Shown: piece by piece, positions 1-5,614 of the stretch
How the letters are laid out: every line of letters starts with the position of its first letter
Numbering within the stretch: the first letter of the stretch is position 1
NCBI GenBank assembly: GCA_041572755.1
Contig: JBFFRY010000028.1
Coordinates: forward strand, 1 to 31,741
Direction: 5' to 3'
Length of the DNA stretch: 31,741 nt
From: JBFELU01 sp041572755
GTDB taxonomy: Bacteria; Actinomycetota; Acidimicrobiia; Spongiisociales; UBA11373
The notes under the pieces: generated by a model
Told to the model about the DNA's origin: nothing
Database searches by the model: none
What the model saw: the letters and a program-made list of their open reading frames with translations, nothing else
Program-made: the position numbers and the translations under genes

Positions 1-56
1 CCATCGGTAACGAAGATCCGGGCGACCAGGAGCCATAAGCCACACCCGGGTTCACA

Positions 57-74
57 CACTGGCCTGGGCCAGTG
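57..74. repeat. Inverted repeat overlapping repeat copy 1
   Basis: CACTGGCC (57-64) and GGCCAGTG (67-74) are perfect inverted arms with a 2-bp centre. They cover the left half of copy 1 up to the G of GTTAC. The right arm is conserved in other copies but the left arm is not, so the palindrome is particular to this junction. Confidence 0.75.
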
Positions 75-93
75 TTACGAAATCTCACCCGAG
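65..93 (+). repeat. Array repeat copy 1
   Basis: Full copy of the 29-bp repeat with GGGCCAGTGTTACGAAAT at its centre. It differs from the others by C for G at 84. It lies 15 bp beyond the 3' end of the minus-strand lipoprotein gene. Confidence 0.9.
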
Positions 94-108
94 GATGGTG
101 GGGAGTGA

Positions 109-552
109 CTACCCGTTGTCGGATCGGGTGAGTCCGCTACCCATAATCTCACTCCGGGCGGAGTCGGGGCACTCGTCGTCCAGAACGGTCACCTCCATCC
201 AGTTGCCGTCATCGAGGACGTCGATCTCGTAGGTGGCGACGGTCCCGGCGCAGTGTGCGGATGCTGCGTCAGTAATCCTGGTCAGGACGGTCCCTTCGGT
301 CGACCAGGTGCCGAATTCGAGTTCCGCTGTCGATCGTAGGACTCCATCAACTCCTCGGACGGCACCATCGCTGGGTGCCGCCAACTCGAGGTTGTGGCCC
401 ACGCCGTAGGACCCATCATCGTGAAACACCTCGAAGATGCCGTACAGGTCAGTCACCCAGACTCCCTCGATTGTGTCCGACAACGAGGACTCGTTACTCC
501 CGCACCCACCGACGAGAACGACCGCCGCAATCAACGCCATTGTGCGTCTCAC
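109..552 (-). CDS. Small secreted lipoprotein of unknown function (array unit 1)
   Basis: The protein is 147 aa. The GTG start at 552 is chosen because GGGGAGG lies 5 nt upstream (revcomp of about 558-564), and the next residues form a lipoprotein signal: an RR pair, a short hydrophobic stretch, then VGGC as lipobox. Longer in-frame starts add an arginine-rich tail with no ribosome binding site. The mature part is acidic and beta-rich, with a GVW motif at its start, a later FGTW motif and two well separated cysteines (AHCAG and DDECP) that could form a disulfide. The pattern recalls small lipocalin-like proteins, but that is only an impression and no function is assigned. It points against the direction of the flanking repeats. 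Confidence 0.72.
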   Translation of the reverse strand: MRRTMALIAAVVLVGGCGSNESSLSDTIEGVWVTDLYGIFEVFHDDGSYGVGHNLELAAPSDGAVRGVDGVLRSTAELEFGTWSTEGTVLTRITDAASAHCAGTVATYEIDVLDDGNWMEVTVLDDECPDSARSEIMGSGLTRSDNG

Positions 553-689
553 AGCCGCCTCCCCTTTGATTACCTGCCCAACCCAACCTGAGGTCAAACG
601 CCTCCACGGGTCACGATCACACAGCCGTGGGCTTGGGACCAGAGGCCAAGGTAACAACCGCACCTAACGGCACCGACATCCCCGTCCCC
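553..689. other. Intergenic region of array unit 1
   Basis: Upstream region of the minus-strand lipoprotein gene. It contains the Shine-Dalgarno complement CCTCCCC (558-564). No other gene or convincing promoter was identified. Confidence 0.4.
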
Positions 690-718
690 TGGGCCAGTGT
701 TACGAAATGTCACTCGAG
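690..718 (+). repeat. Array repeat copy 2
   Basis: Full copy. One position differs from the consensus in the right half (CACTCGAG in place of CACCCGAG), which creates a CTCGAG palindrome. Confidence 0.9.
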
Positions 719-780
719 GGCGTCCGTTCCCCCCCACAACCCAACGCTCTCCCAAGCGTCCGAGACTGTCACATGAGGAG

Positions 781-1269
781 TTACGGAATGACCAGGTCGT
801 CAAGAACGATCATGGTGTTCGTGTCCGGCATGCAGACCATGAAGTAGGTGCCCGGGCCGTAATCGAACAGGAGCGTGCCTGTGCTCTCGGGACCAACTTC
901 AAAGATCTCGAGGGCGCTGATGAAGTCAGGGCGAGTTGAGATGTCGCTGCCGTAGGTCACCAGATCGTCACGTGTCGACCCGTCGGCATAGGTGCCCATG
1001 ACCACCGCTGCCCGGTTGCCTGTGCTGTTCGCCACCAATATCGCCAGATTCTCGACATCCCAGTGGCTCGGATCGGATGATGAACACGATTCATCCTCGA
1101 AGGCGATTATCGGCTCGGTCGTAGCGGTGGAGATTGAATCCTGAGTGGGTGGATCCGCCACAGTCTGGAGCACTGTGGTTCGGGAGACACCCGACACGCT
1201 GTCGGACGACGTATCTCCGCACGAGACGGCGAAGAGCAAGAACAGGATTAGCACAGCCAGTCTGCTCAC
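781..1269 (-). CDS. Small secreted lipoprotein of unknown function (array unit 2)
   Basis: The protein is 162 aa, starting at GTG (1269) with GAGGAG 5 nt upstream (revcomp of 1275-1280). Residues 1-17 are a compact lipoprotein signal: MSRLAVL, a hydrophobic core and FAVSC as lipobox. A Ser/Thr-rich linker follows, then a domain of about 100 residues with an early cysteine and a C-terminal PGTYFMVCMPDTNT segment. The PGTY...C pattern recalls small cupredoxin-like folds, but no complete copper ligand set is evident, so this is left open. The product is expected on the outer face of the cytoplasmic membrane. No partner gene shares the unit. Confidence 0.75.
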   Translation of the reverse strand: MSRLAVLILFLLFAVSCGDTSSDSVSGVSRTTVLQTVADPPTQDSISTATTEPIIAFEDESCSSSDPSHWDVENLAILVANSTGNRAAVVMGTYADGSTRDDLVTYGSDISTRPDFISALEIFEVGPESTGTLLFDYGPGTYFMVCMPDTNTMIVLDDLVIP

Positions 1270-1349
1270 AGAATCTCCTCAGAAGGTGGCCGAAACCTAC
1301 TGCGACGTCGACCCTTCGGTGCACATATCGGGGGGCATGCACCCCACCG

Positions 1350-1378
1350 TGGGCCAGCGTTACGAAATGTCACCCGAG
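1350..1378 (+). repeat. Array repeat copy 3
   Basis: Full copy with one change in the left half (CCAGCGTTAC in place of CCAGTGTTAC). GGTGCA at about 1319 and TGCACC at about 1338 form a separate inverted repeat just upstream. Confidence 0.9.
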
Positions 1379-1464
1379 AGATAGGCGGCCTGTCACTGGG
1401 GGGAGTCGTCGTCGTAAAGTCATCCGGCCCTGGTCCCCTGCTCATTGTTAGGTCAACCTGACAG

Positions 1465-1480
1465 CCTGACGTTCAGGGAG
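1465..1480 (+). promoter_or_regulatory. Ribosome binding site of the 1487 lipoprotein, overlapped by a small hairpin
   Basis: AGGGAG (1475-1480) lies 6 nt before the GTG start. CCTGA (1465-1469) and TCAGG (1473-1477) can pair around a 3-nt loop and would mask part of the AGGGAG. The stem is only 5 bp, so any regulatory effect is speculative. Confidence 0.4.
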
Positions 1481-1486
1481 CGGCCT

Positions 1487-2191
1487 GTGAAAGGGATGAG
1501 AATCCTGGCGGGTATCTCGGTGCTGGTGCTTGGGGCCTGCGGCGGTGACTCTTCCAGCAAGGACGAGGGGACACCCTCGACCGGGTCGGCGGTGTCAACT
1601 ACTGCGGCGACAACCTCAACCGCCCCACCGACGACTGTCCCAGTGTCTGATCTGGATCGGGCGCGAGCAGCCATTGACTCTTGGAACACGCTCGACGTCG
1701 AAGCGTTCTTGTCGTACTTCAGTGATGCGGGAACACTCGACGGTCATCTCGCTGATACTCAGCCCGTGAGAGATCAGATCGGATTCTTCATGGGCCTTGG
1801 TGACGTCGTCGAGATCCAAGAGTGCGATTACGACGCCCGCGACCGGGCAGTGTGCACCGCGGTAACCAGAGACCTGCTGAGTGGCCCAGCAGGGATGGTG
1901 CATGAGGGTCGATGGGTCTTCGAATTCGACGATGAAGGCCTCGTGTCGGCATTCAGTTGGTTCAACGTGGACAACTCAAAGAACGAATTCGTAGTGCACA
2001 TGGTGGGCTGGTTGGAAACCGCCCACCCAGACGTGTGGGAAGCAGCACTCTCGGCGGGTGGCCGCTGCGCCGCCGGAGCCGTAGCCAACTGTCACGCGAC
2101 TTGGTACGCGACCCCCGAAGCAGCTGCCGCTCTGCTTGAGTTCGGAGCCGAGTTCATCGACCAATCAGACAGATACTCGATCGAGAGTTGA
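1487..2191 (+). CDS. SnoaL/NTF2-like lipoprotein (array unit 3)
   Basis: The protein is 234 aa. The GTG at 1487 is preferred: AGGGAG is 6 nt upstream and a lipoprotein signal ending LVLGAC follows directly. ATG 1496 is an alternative. After the lipid-anchored cysteine comes a Ser/Thr-rich spacer with TTAATTSTAPPTT, then an extracytoplasmic domain opening with RAAIDSWNTLDVEAFLSYF. That opening resembles SnoaL/NTF2-like proteins and suggests a ligand-binding cone fold (family assignment inferred). The C-terminus has paired cysteines and TPEAAAALLEFGAEF. The whole architecture matches the lipoprotein at 27477-28184, so the two are paralogues, one inside the array and one in ordinary chromosome. 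Ligand unknown. Confidence 0.8.
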   Translation: MKGMRILAGISVLVLGACGGDSSSKDEGTPSTGSAVSTTAATTSTAPPTTVPVSDLDRARAAIDSWNTLDVEAFLSYFSDAGTLDGHLADTQPVRDQIGFFMGLGDVVEIQECDYDARDRAVCTAVTRDLLSGPAGMVHEGRWVFEFDDEGLVSAFSWFNVDNSKNEFVVHMVGWLETAHPDVWEAALSAGGRCAAGAVANCHATWYATPEAAAALLEFGAEFIDQSDRYSIES

Positions 2192-2228
2192 CACCCCGAC
2201 CGGGGCCCACCGATCGACGGAGTGTCAA
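2188..2228 (+). terminator. Possible terminator hairpin after the 1487 lipoprotein
   Basis: TTGACAC (2188-2194) and GTGTCAA (2222-2228) are perfect inverted arms enclosing a GC-rich loop that itself contains CCCC/GGGG pairing. The left arm overlaps the TGA stop. There is no U tract, so this is a weak call. Confidence 0.35.
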
Positions 2229-2236
2229 GTGCGATG

Positions 2237-2275
2237 CCCTCGGGTGGGCCAGTGTTACGAAATGTCACCCGAGGG
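2237..2275. repeat. 10-bp inverted repeat enclosing repeat copy 4
   Basis: CCCTCGGGTG (2237-2246) and CACCCGAGGG (2266-2275) are perfect arms around a 19-nt loop that carries the GTTAC core. On a single strand this places the core in the loop of a 10-bp stem. The right arm is the conserved end of the repeat; the left arm is special to this copy. Confidence 0.8.
2245..2273 (+). repeat. Array repeat copy 4
   Basis: Full copy matching the consensus. It lies directly upstream of the promoter-like box and start of the small repeat protein gene. Confidence 0.9.
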
Positions 2276-2283
2276 GACTGGTA

Positions 2284-2289
2284 TATGCT
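2284..2289 (+). promoter_or_regulatory. TANNNT -10 box for leaderless start at 2296
   Basis: TATGCT ends 6 nt before the ATG, the spacing expected if the transcript begins at the start codon. No Shine-Dalgarno sequence lies at a normal distance. Confidence 0.4.
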
Positions 2290-2295
2290 CCCCAT

Positions 2296-2478
2296 ATGGA
2301 GAGTGAGCCAAGCCGGGACACCCCCTCCGCCGACGAGACTGAACAGCAACGTCTTCGCGAGCGCGACGAGGCGGAGGAGAGGCGGCTTCGGGACCGCGAG
2401 GTCGCTGAGCAACAGCGTCTTCGGGACGGGGAGGAAGCGGAGAAGCGGCGCCGTCGGGAACGAGACGCCTCCGAGTAA
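2296..2478 (+). CDS. Tiny highly charged coiled-coil repeat protein (array unit 4)
   Basis: The protein is 60 aa. The ATG at 2296 follows a TATGCT box by 6 nt. A polar leader of 15 residues is followed by four tandem 11-residue units (16-26, 27-37, 38-48, 49-59). Their pattern is E-x-x-R-L-R-x-x-x-x-A, for example EQQRLRERDEA and EERRLRDREVA. Eleven-residue periodicity with one Leu per unit suggests a hendecad helix or coiled coil, or a very soluble single alpha helix rich in salt bridges. No membrane segment, signal or cysteine is present. The DNA carries the matching 33-bp period. No family is recognised. The gene could in principle be a translated repeat with no function, but its clean start, stop and one-gene-per-unit position argue for a real product. 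Confidence 0.55.
   Translation: MESEPSRDTPSADETEQQRLRERDEAEERRLRDREVAEQQRLRDGEEAEKRRRRERDASE
2341..2472 (+). repeat. Four 33-bp coding tandem repeats
   Basis: Units 2341-2373, 2374-2406, 2407-2439 and 2440-2472 encode the four 11-residue blocks. They are diverged at DNA level but share a CGTCTTCG-like core in units 1 and 3. Confidence 0.8.
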
Positions 2479-2499
2479 TCCGAATAGTCGGCACCCCTG

Positions 2500-2519
2500 G
2501 ACGACCCGTGGTGGTCGTC
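2500..2519 (+). terminator. Possible terminator hairpin after the small repeat protein
   Basis: GACGACC (2500-2506) pairs with GGTCGTC (2513-2519) around a 6-nt loop, 21 nt past the stop codon. No U tract follows. Confidence 0.35.
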
Positions 2520-2608
2520 ACAACTCGGAGCCATGTCAAGCAAGCCCACCCCCGGGTGCCTCAGCGTTCACGAATGTTCCTTGAGGGGTGGGTGAGGACA
2601 CCGCACCT

Positions 2609-2637
2609 TGGGCCAGTGTTACGAAATGTCACCCGAG
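2609..2637 (+). repeat. Array repeat copy 5
   Basis: Full consensus copy between the small repeat protein and the hydrolase. Confidence 0.9.
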
Positions 2638-2773
2638 AAACCGCTGGGCAGGTCAGGGACCAGAAGGATCAGGGGGAACCTCCGATCGATCTCGGGCGGC
2701 GAGGTTTGTCCAGAAGGGCTACGGTCCGCCTTCGGGCCCGATGGGGAACTATTGGAGTTGGGAGGGCAGCCTC

Positions 2774-3694
2774 ATGAATGAAGCCAAGTATCGGGAAGCA
2801 GAGGAGCGCTTGTGGGACTCCGCGGGTCGTAAACCGATCGAGCACTTCGTGGAGTTGCCGCGCAATGGTGTACGGGTGCGGGTTCAGGAGGTTGGCACGG
2901 GTCCACCGGCGCTATTCCTCCACGGTGGACCCAACAGCGGATCGACGTGGGCTCCGCTGCTTGAGCACCTCGAAGGGTTTCGCTGCCTCCTGCTCGACCG
3001 GCCCGGCACCGGACTGAGCGACCCGATCAAGATGAGTAAGGACGATGCGATTGGGTTCGCATCCTCGTTGGTGTCCGACACGCTCGATGCTCTGGAGGTT
3101 GAGCGCGCTCACGTGGTGGCTTCATCGTTTGGTGGCTATTGCGCCCTCTGGAGTGCGAGCGTTTCTCCCGAAAGGTTCGATCGCATGGTGCAGATGGCGT
3201 GCCCTGCTCTCCTGCCGGGCCAGCAGCCCCCGAAGTTCATGAAGGCGATCATGCTGCCTGGTGTGCGCAAGTTGATCGCAGCGCTTCCGCCCAGCAAGAA
3301 GGCCGGCGAGTCCATCATGCGCCAAATCGGCCACGGGGCAAGTCTTGATGCCGGGATCCTCCCGGAGGCTCACGGCGAGTGGTACGAGGCATTACAGCGC
3401 TACACCGACACCATGAGGAACGACTTCGACCTGATCCACATGGCCGGTCGCGAGTTCGGAGACAACGAATCGATCGCGCTCGGAGCGGAGACACTGGCGA
3501 AGGTGTCGACGCCAACCCACTTCGTCTGGGGTGCCGACGATGGTTTCGGAGGTCAGGAAGTGGCCGAGTGGATCGTCGCCGTCATGCCCAACGCCACGAT
3601 GGAGATGCGAGCGGACAGCGGACATCTCCCGTGGCTCGACGACCCCCGCAGCGTCGCTGCAGCAACTGCGTCTTTCCTGTCAACATCGGCCTGA
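2774..3694 (+). CDS. Alpha/beta-hydrolase fold protein (array unit 5)
   Basis: The protein is 306 aa. ATG 2774 follows GGGAGGG by 7 nt. Longer in-frame forms would translate the array repeat. It has the full alpha/beta-hydrolase layout: HGGPNSG oxyanion-hole loop near residue 55, DRPGTGLSD strand-loop, nucleophile elbow VVASSFGG (Ser), a cap rich in Met/Pro, the acidic residue in WGADDGF and the catalytic His in DSGHLPWLDDP. There is no signal peptide, so it is cytoplasmic. The HGGP motif occurs in proline iminopeptidase-like and lactonase-like members, but the substrate cannot be told from sequence. It is the last gene before the array ends at repeat copy 6, tail to tail with serA. Confidence 0.88.
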   Translation: MNEAKYREAEERLWDSAGRKPIEHFVELPRNGVRVRVQEVGTGPPALFLHGGPNSGSTWAPLLEHLEGFRCLLLDRPGTGLSDPIKMSKDDAIGFASSLVSDTLDALEVERAHVVASSFGGYCALWSASVSPERFDRMVQMACPALLPGQQPPKFMKAIMLPGVRKLIAALPPSKKAGESIMRQIGHGASLDAGILPEAHGEWYEALQRYTDTMRNDFDLIHMAGREFGDNESIALGAETLAKVSTPTHFVWGADDGFGGQEVAEWIVAVMPNATMEMRADSGHLPWLDDPRSVAAATASFLSTSA

Positions 3695-3746
3695 GAGCCG
3701 GGCTTCGAACCCCTTGACCGTCGGGCTCGAGCGACACTCACCACCC

Positions 3747-3760
3747 TGGGCCAGTGTTAC
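3747..3760 (+). repeat. Array repeat copy 6 (left half only)
   Basis: TGGGCCAGTGTTAC matches the consensus exactly. From 3761 the sequence (CTCATTGGG) is unrelated to the right half found in copies 1-5. The break directly after GTTAC marks the right boundary of the array, 10 bp before the end of serA. Confidence 0.8.
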
Positions 3761-3770
3761 CTCATTGGGT

Positions 3771-5357
3771 TCAGGGCTCCTGCACGAAGACGGCCAGCGA
3801 GACGCCTTCAAGGGTCCGAAGCTCCCGGACCTCCTCCTCACTGAGACCCCGGTGGAGGCTGAGGCCCATCATCTGCGCTTCCCCGCTCACCATTGAACGG
3901 CCGACGACCATGTCATCGATGTTGACGTCTTGGGCCCCCAGGTAGGTGCCGACACGTCCGATCGTGCCGGGGACGTCGTCGTTGAGGAGCAGCAGCATGT
4001 GTCGGCTCATGGGGAGCTCGACCTCGTGGTCGAGCGCCTCGGTGATCACCGGGCCCTTGCGACCCACCATGGTGCCGGCCACCGAGTGGCGCGCTCCTTC
4101 GCGGCGCCCCGAGACCCGAATCACCGACTGATAGTCCGGGCTCTCTCGCGTCGCCTCTTCGAGCACGGTCACCCCGCGCGCTCGGGCCACAGCGGTGGCA
4201 TTGACGAACGTGATCGGAGCGTCGCTGACCCGGGACAGCACGCCCTTGAGCGCTGCCAGCGCGATCGGCCGAACCGGGCCTTCAGCCAGGCGGCCCTCCA
4301 CCCGGATGACGAGCTCGTCGGGGATCCCCGACGCCACCGCCACGAAGATCGCTCCCAGACGTTCGGCGAGAGGAAGGAATGGCCGGGTCTCGTCGGGCAC
4401 GTCGAGGCCCGCCTCGACGTTGACGGCATTGGGAACCAGGCCTCCCTCGAGCGCCTCCAGGACCGCCTTGGCGACATCGATTCCCGCCTTGTCCTGGGCC
4501 TCGACGGTTGAGGCTCCCAGGTGGGGGGTCACCACGACCTGGGGAAGCTCGAAGAGCGGGCTCTCGGTGATCGGCTCCGACGAGAACACGTCGAGGGCGG
4601 CCCCGGCCACTCGCCCTTCCCGGACCGCCTCCGCCAGCGCCGCTTCATCCACGATGCCCCCCCGGGCGGTGTTCACGATCCGGATGCCCGGCTTCACCCG
4701 CTTCAGCGCCGCTTCATCGATGAGGAGCTCCGTGTCGCGGGTTCGCGGGACGTGGATCGTCACGAAGTCGCTCTCCTCGAGCAGCCGATCGAGATCGACC
4801 ATCTCGACACCGACCCGGCGAGCCCTCTCCGCCGCGACGTACGGATCGTGGGCCAGGAGCCGCATTCCGAGTGCCGCCGCGATGTGGGCCACGATCATGC
4901 CCACCCTCCCCAGGCCGATGATGCCGAGCACCTTTCCGTTCAGCTCGATGCCCTGCAGAGACGACCGCTCCCAACTCCCCGCCCGAAGACTGCGATCGGC
5001 CTCGGGGATGCGGCGGGCCTGGGACAGCAGCAGGGCGATGGTGTGCTCCGCCGCCGAGACCACGTTCGCCTGAGGCACGTTGACGACGAGGATGCCGGAC
5101 GCGGTGGCCGCCGCCAGATCGATGTTGTCGACGCCCACCCCGGCGCGGCCGATCACTTTGAGCGCCGGAGCCGCCTCGAGGAGAGCGGCGTCGACCGGCG
5201 TGGCCGACCTGACGATCAAGGCAACCGCCTCACCGATCACATCCATCAGGCCGGTCTGATCAGACACTGTCTCGACCCGGGCGTGTCTCCGTAGGAGTTC
5301 GATACCGGGCTCGGCGATCGGCTCGGCGACGACGACGAGGGGCAGGTCGGCAGCCAC
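3771..5357 (-). CDS. serA: D-3-phosphoglycerate dehydrogenase
   Basis: 528 aa, usual for the long type with ASB and ACT domains. It oxidises 3-phosphoglycerate to 3-phosphohydroxypyruvate with NAD, the first step of serine synthesis. Visible features are RAGVGVDNID (about 71-80), the Rossmann loop GIIGLGRVG (about 145-153), NTARGGIVDE with the catalytic Arg, the His in VTPHLGAST, then an intervening allosteric-substrate-binding domain and a C-terminal ACT domain from about 450 starting MLLLLNDDVPGTIGRVG. The ACT domain normally gives serine feedback control. The start is GTG 5357, whose G is also the last base of the preceding gene's TAG stop, so translation is probably coupled. It converges on the array at 3760. 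Confidence 0.97.
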   Translation of the reverse strand: MAADLPLVVVAEPIAEPGIELLRRHARVETVSDQTGLMDVIGEAVALIVRSATPVDAALLEAAPALKVIGRAGVGVDNIDLAAATASGILVVNVPQANVVSAAEHTIALLLSQARRIPEADRSLRAGSWERSSLQGIELNGKVLGIIGLGRVGMIVAHIAAALGMRLLAHDPYVAAERARRVGVEMVDLDRLLEESDFVTIHVPRTRDTELLIDEAALKRVKPGIRIVNTARGGIVDEAALAEAVREGRVAGAALDVFSSEPITESPLFELPQVVVTPHLGASTVEAQDKAGIDVAKAVLEALEGGLVPNAVNVEAGLDVPDETRPFLPLAERLGAIFVAVASGIPDELVIRVEGRLAEGPVRPIALAALKGVLSRVSDAPITFVNATAVARARGVTVLEEATRESPDYQSVIRVSGRREGARHSVAGTMVGRKGPVITEALDHEVELPMSRHMLLLLNDDVPGTIGRVGTYLGAQDVNIDDMVVGRSMVSGEAQMMGLSLHRGLSEEEVRELRTLEGVSLAVFVQEP

Positions 5358-5602
5358 TACCGGATGTTGAAGTACCAGTACCAGGCGCCGGCGCTGAGGA
5401 TCGCCCCCACGATCGCTGCCTTGAACGCCTGCTTGACGACCCCCCAGAAGAAGATGAGGGCGGTGACCACTCCCACACCGATGAGGATCGCCGCCAAGAC
5501 CGGATCGGCCTCGACCGTTTCGGCGATCTCCCCGACCCGATCGCGTACGTCCTCCGGGACCCGATCAACGATCTCGTCGGGCACCTGGGCAAAGCGGAGC
5601 AT
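5357..5602 (-). CDS. Small membrane protein upstream of serA
   Basis: 81 aa. Residues 1-33 are polar and acidic (PDEIVDRVPEDVRDRVGEI). Two hydrophobic segments follow at about 36-55 (AAILIGVGVVTALIFFWG) and 61-77 (AAIVGAILSAGAWYWYF). The ATG at 5602 lies 6 nt after a TANNNT box and has no Shine-Dalgarno, so the mRNA is likely leaderless. Its stop overlaps the serA start by one base, making it the first gene of a two-gene operon. I do not recognise a family. A role linked to serine synthesis is only suggested by position. Confidence 0.7.
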   Translation of the reverse strand: MLRFAQVPDEIVDRVPEDVRDRVGEIAETVEADPVLAAILIGVGVVTALIFFWGVVKQAFKAAIVGAILSAGAWYWYFNIR

Positions 5603-5608
5603 GGCGGG

Positions 5609-5614
5609 AGCTTA
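5609..5614 (-). promoter_or_regulatory. TANNNT -10 box of the 5602/serA operon
   Basis: TAAGCT on the minus strand ends 6 nt before ATG 5602. It overlaps the TAA stop of pepN (5612-5614), so promoter and stop codon share bases. Confidence 0.45.

Larger units (their letters stand above)
2479..2773. other. Intergenic stretch with hairpin and repeat copy 5
   Basis: This holds a 7-bp stem hairpin (2500-2519), repeat copy 5 (2609-2637), and GGGAGGG (2760-2766), the ribosome binding site of the hydrolase. In-frame upstream extensions of the hydrolase run through the repeat and are not credible. No further gene is seen. Confidence 0.5.
65..3760 (+). mobile_element. Gene-cassette-like array delimited by six direct repeats
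   Basis: Six same-orientation copies of one sequence, with the conserved G of GTTAC at 74, 699, 1359, 2254, 2618 and 3756, cut this block into units of 625, 660, 895, 364 and 1138 bp. Each unit holds exactly one gene, on either strand: lipoprotein, lipoprotein, lipoprotein, repeat protein, alpha/beta hydrolase. The repeat was not seen elsewhere in the window. The block ends where housekeeping genes start (serA), and by eye it has lower GC than the rest. Gene-plus-site units are the layout of integron cassettes. However, I find no convincing R'' box (RYYYAAC) paired with the GTTAC end, and no integrase is in the window. A dispersed intergenic repeat remains possible. The array is open on the left. 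Confidence 0.6.

Noticed and set aside
662..1453. ACCTAAC (662-668) and GTTAGGT (1447-1453), which match integron R'' and R' consensus boxes
   Set aside because: They are about 780 bp apart, flank a gene and do not coincide with the array repeats. Seven-base matches of this kind are expected by chance.
2188..2295. Upstream extension of the 2296 gene through repeat copy 4
   Set aside because: It would translate the intergenic repeat and start within the preceding stop. The ATG at 2296 has a promoter-like box at leaderless spacing.
65..2637. CRISPR array
   Set aside because: Repeats are 364-895 bp apart with genes in between. There are no spacers of constant length and no cas genes.
3697..3711. 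tRNA T-arm-like sequence (revcomp GGTTCGAAGCCCGGC) just before the array boundary, which could suggest a tRNA remnant as insertion site
   Set aside because: The flanking bases do not form the 5-bp T stem, and no acceptor, D or anticodon arms are present.
65..3760. Terminal inverted repeats or remnants of insertion sequences
   Set aside because: All copies are in direct orientation, no transposase fragment is found, and no target-site duplications are visible around copies. The idea is not excluded outside the window.
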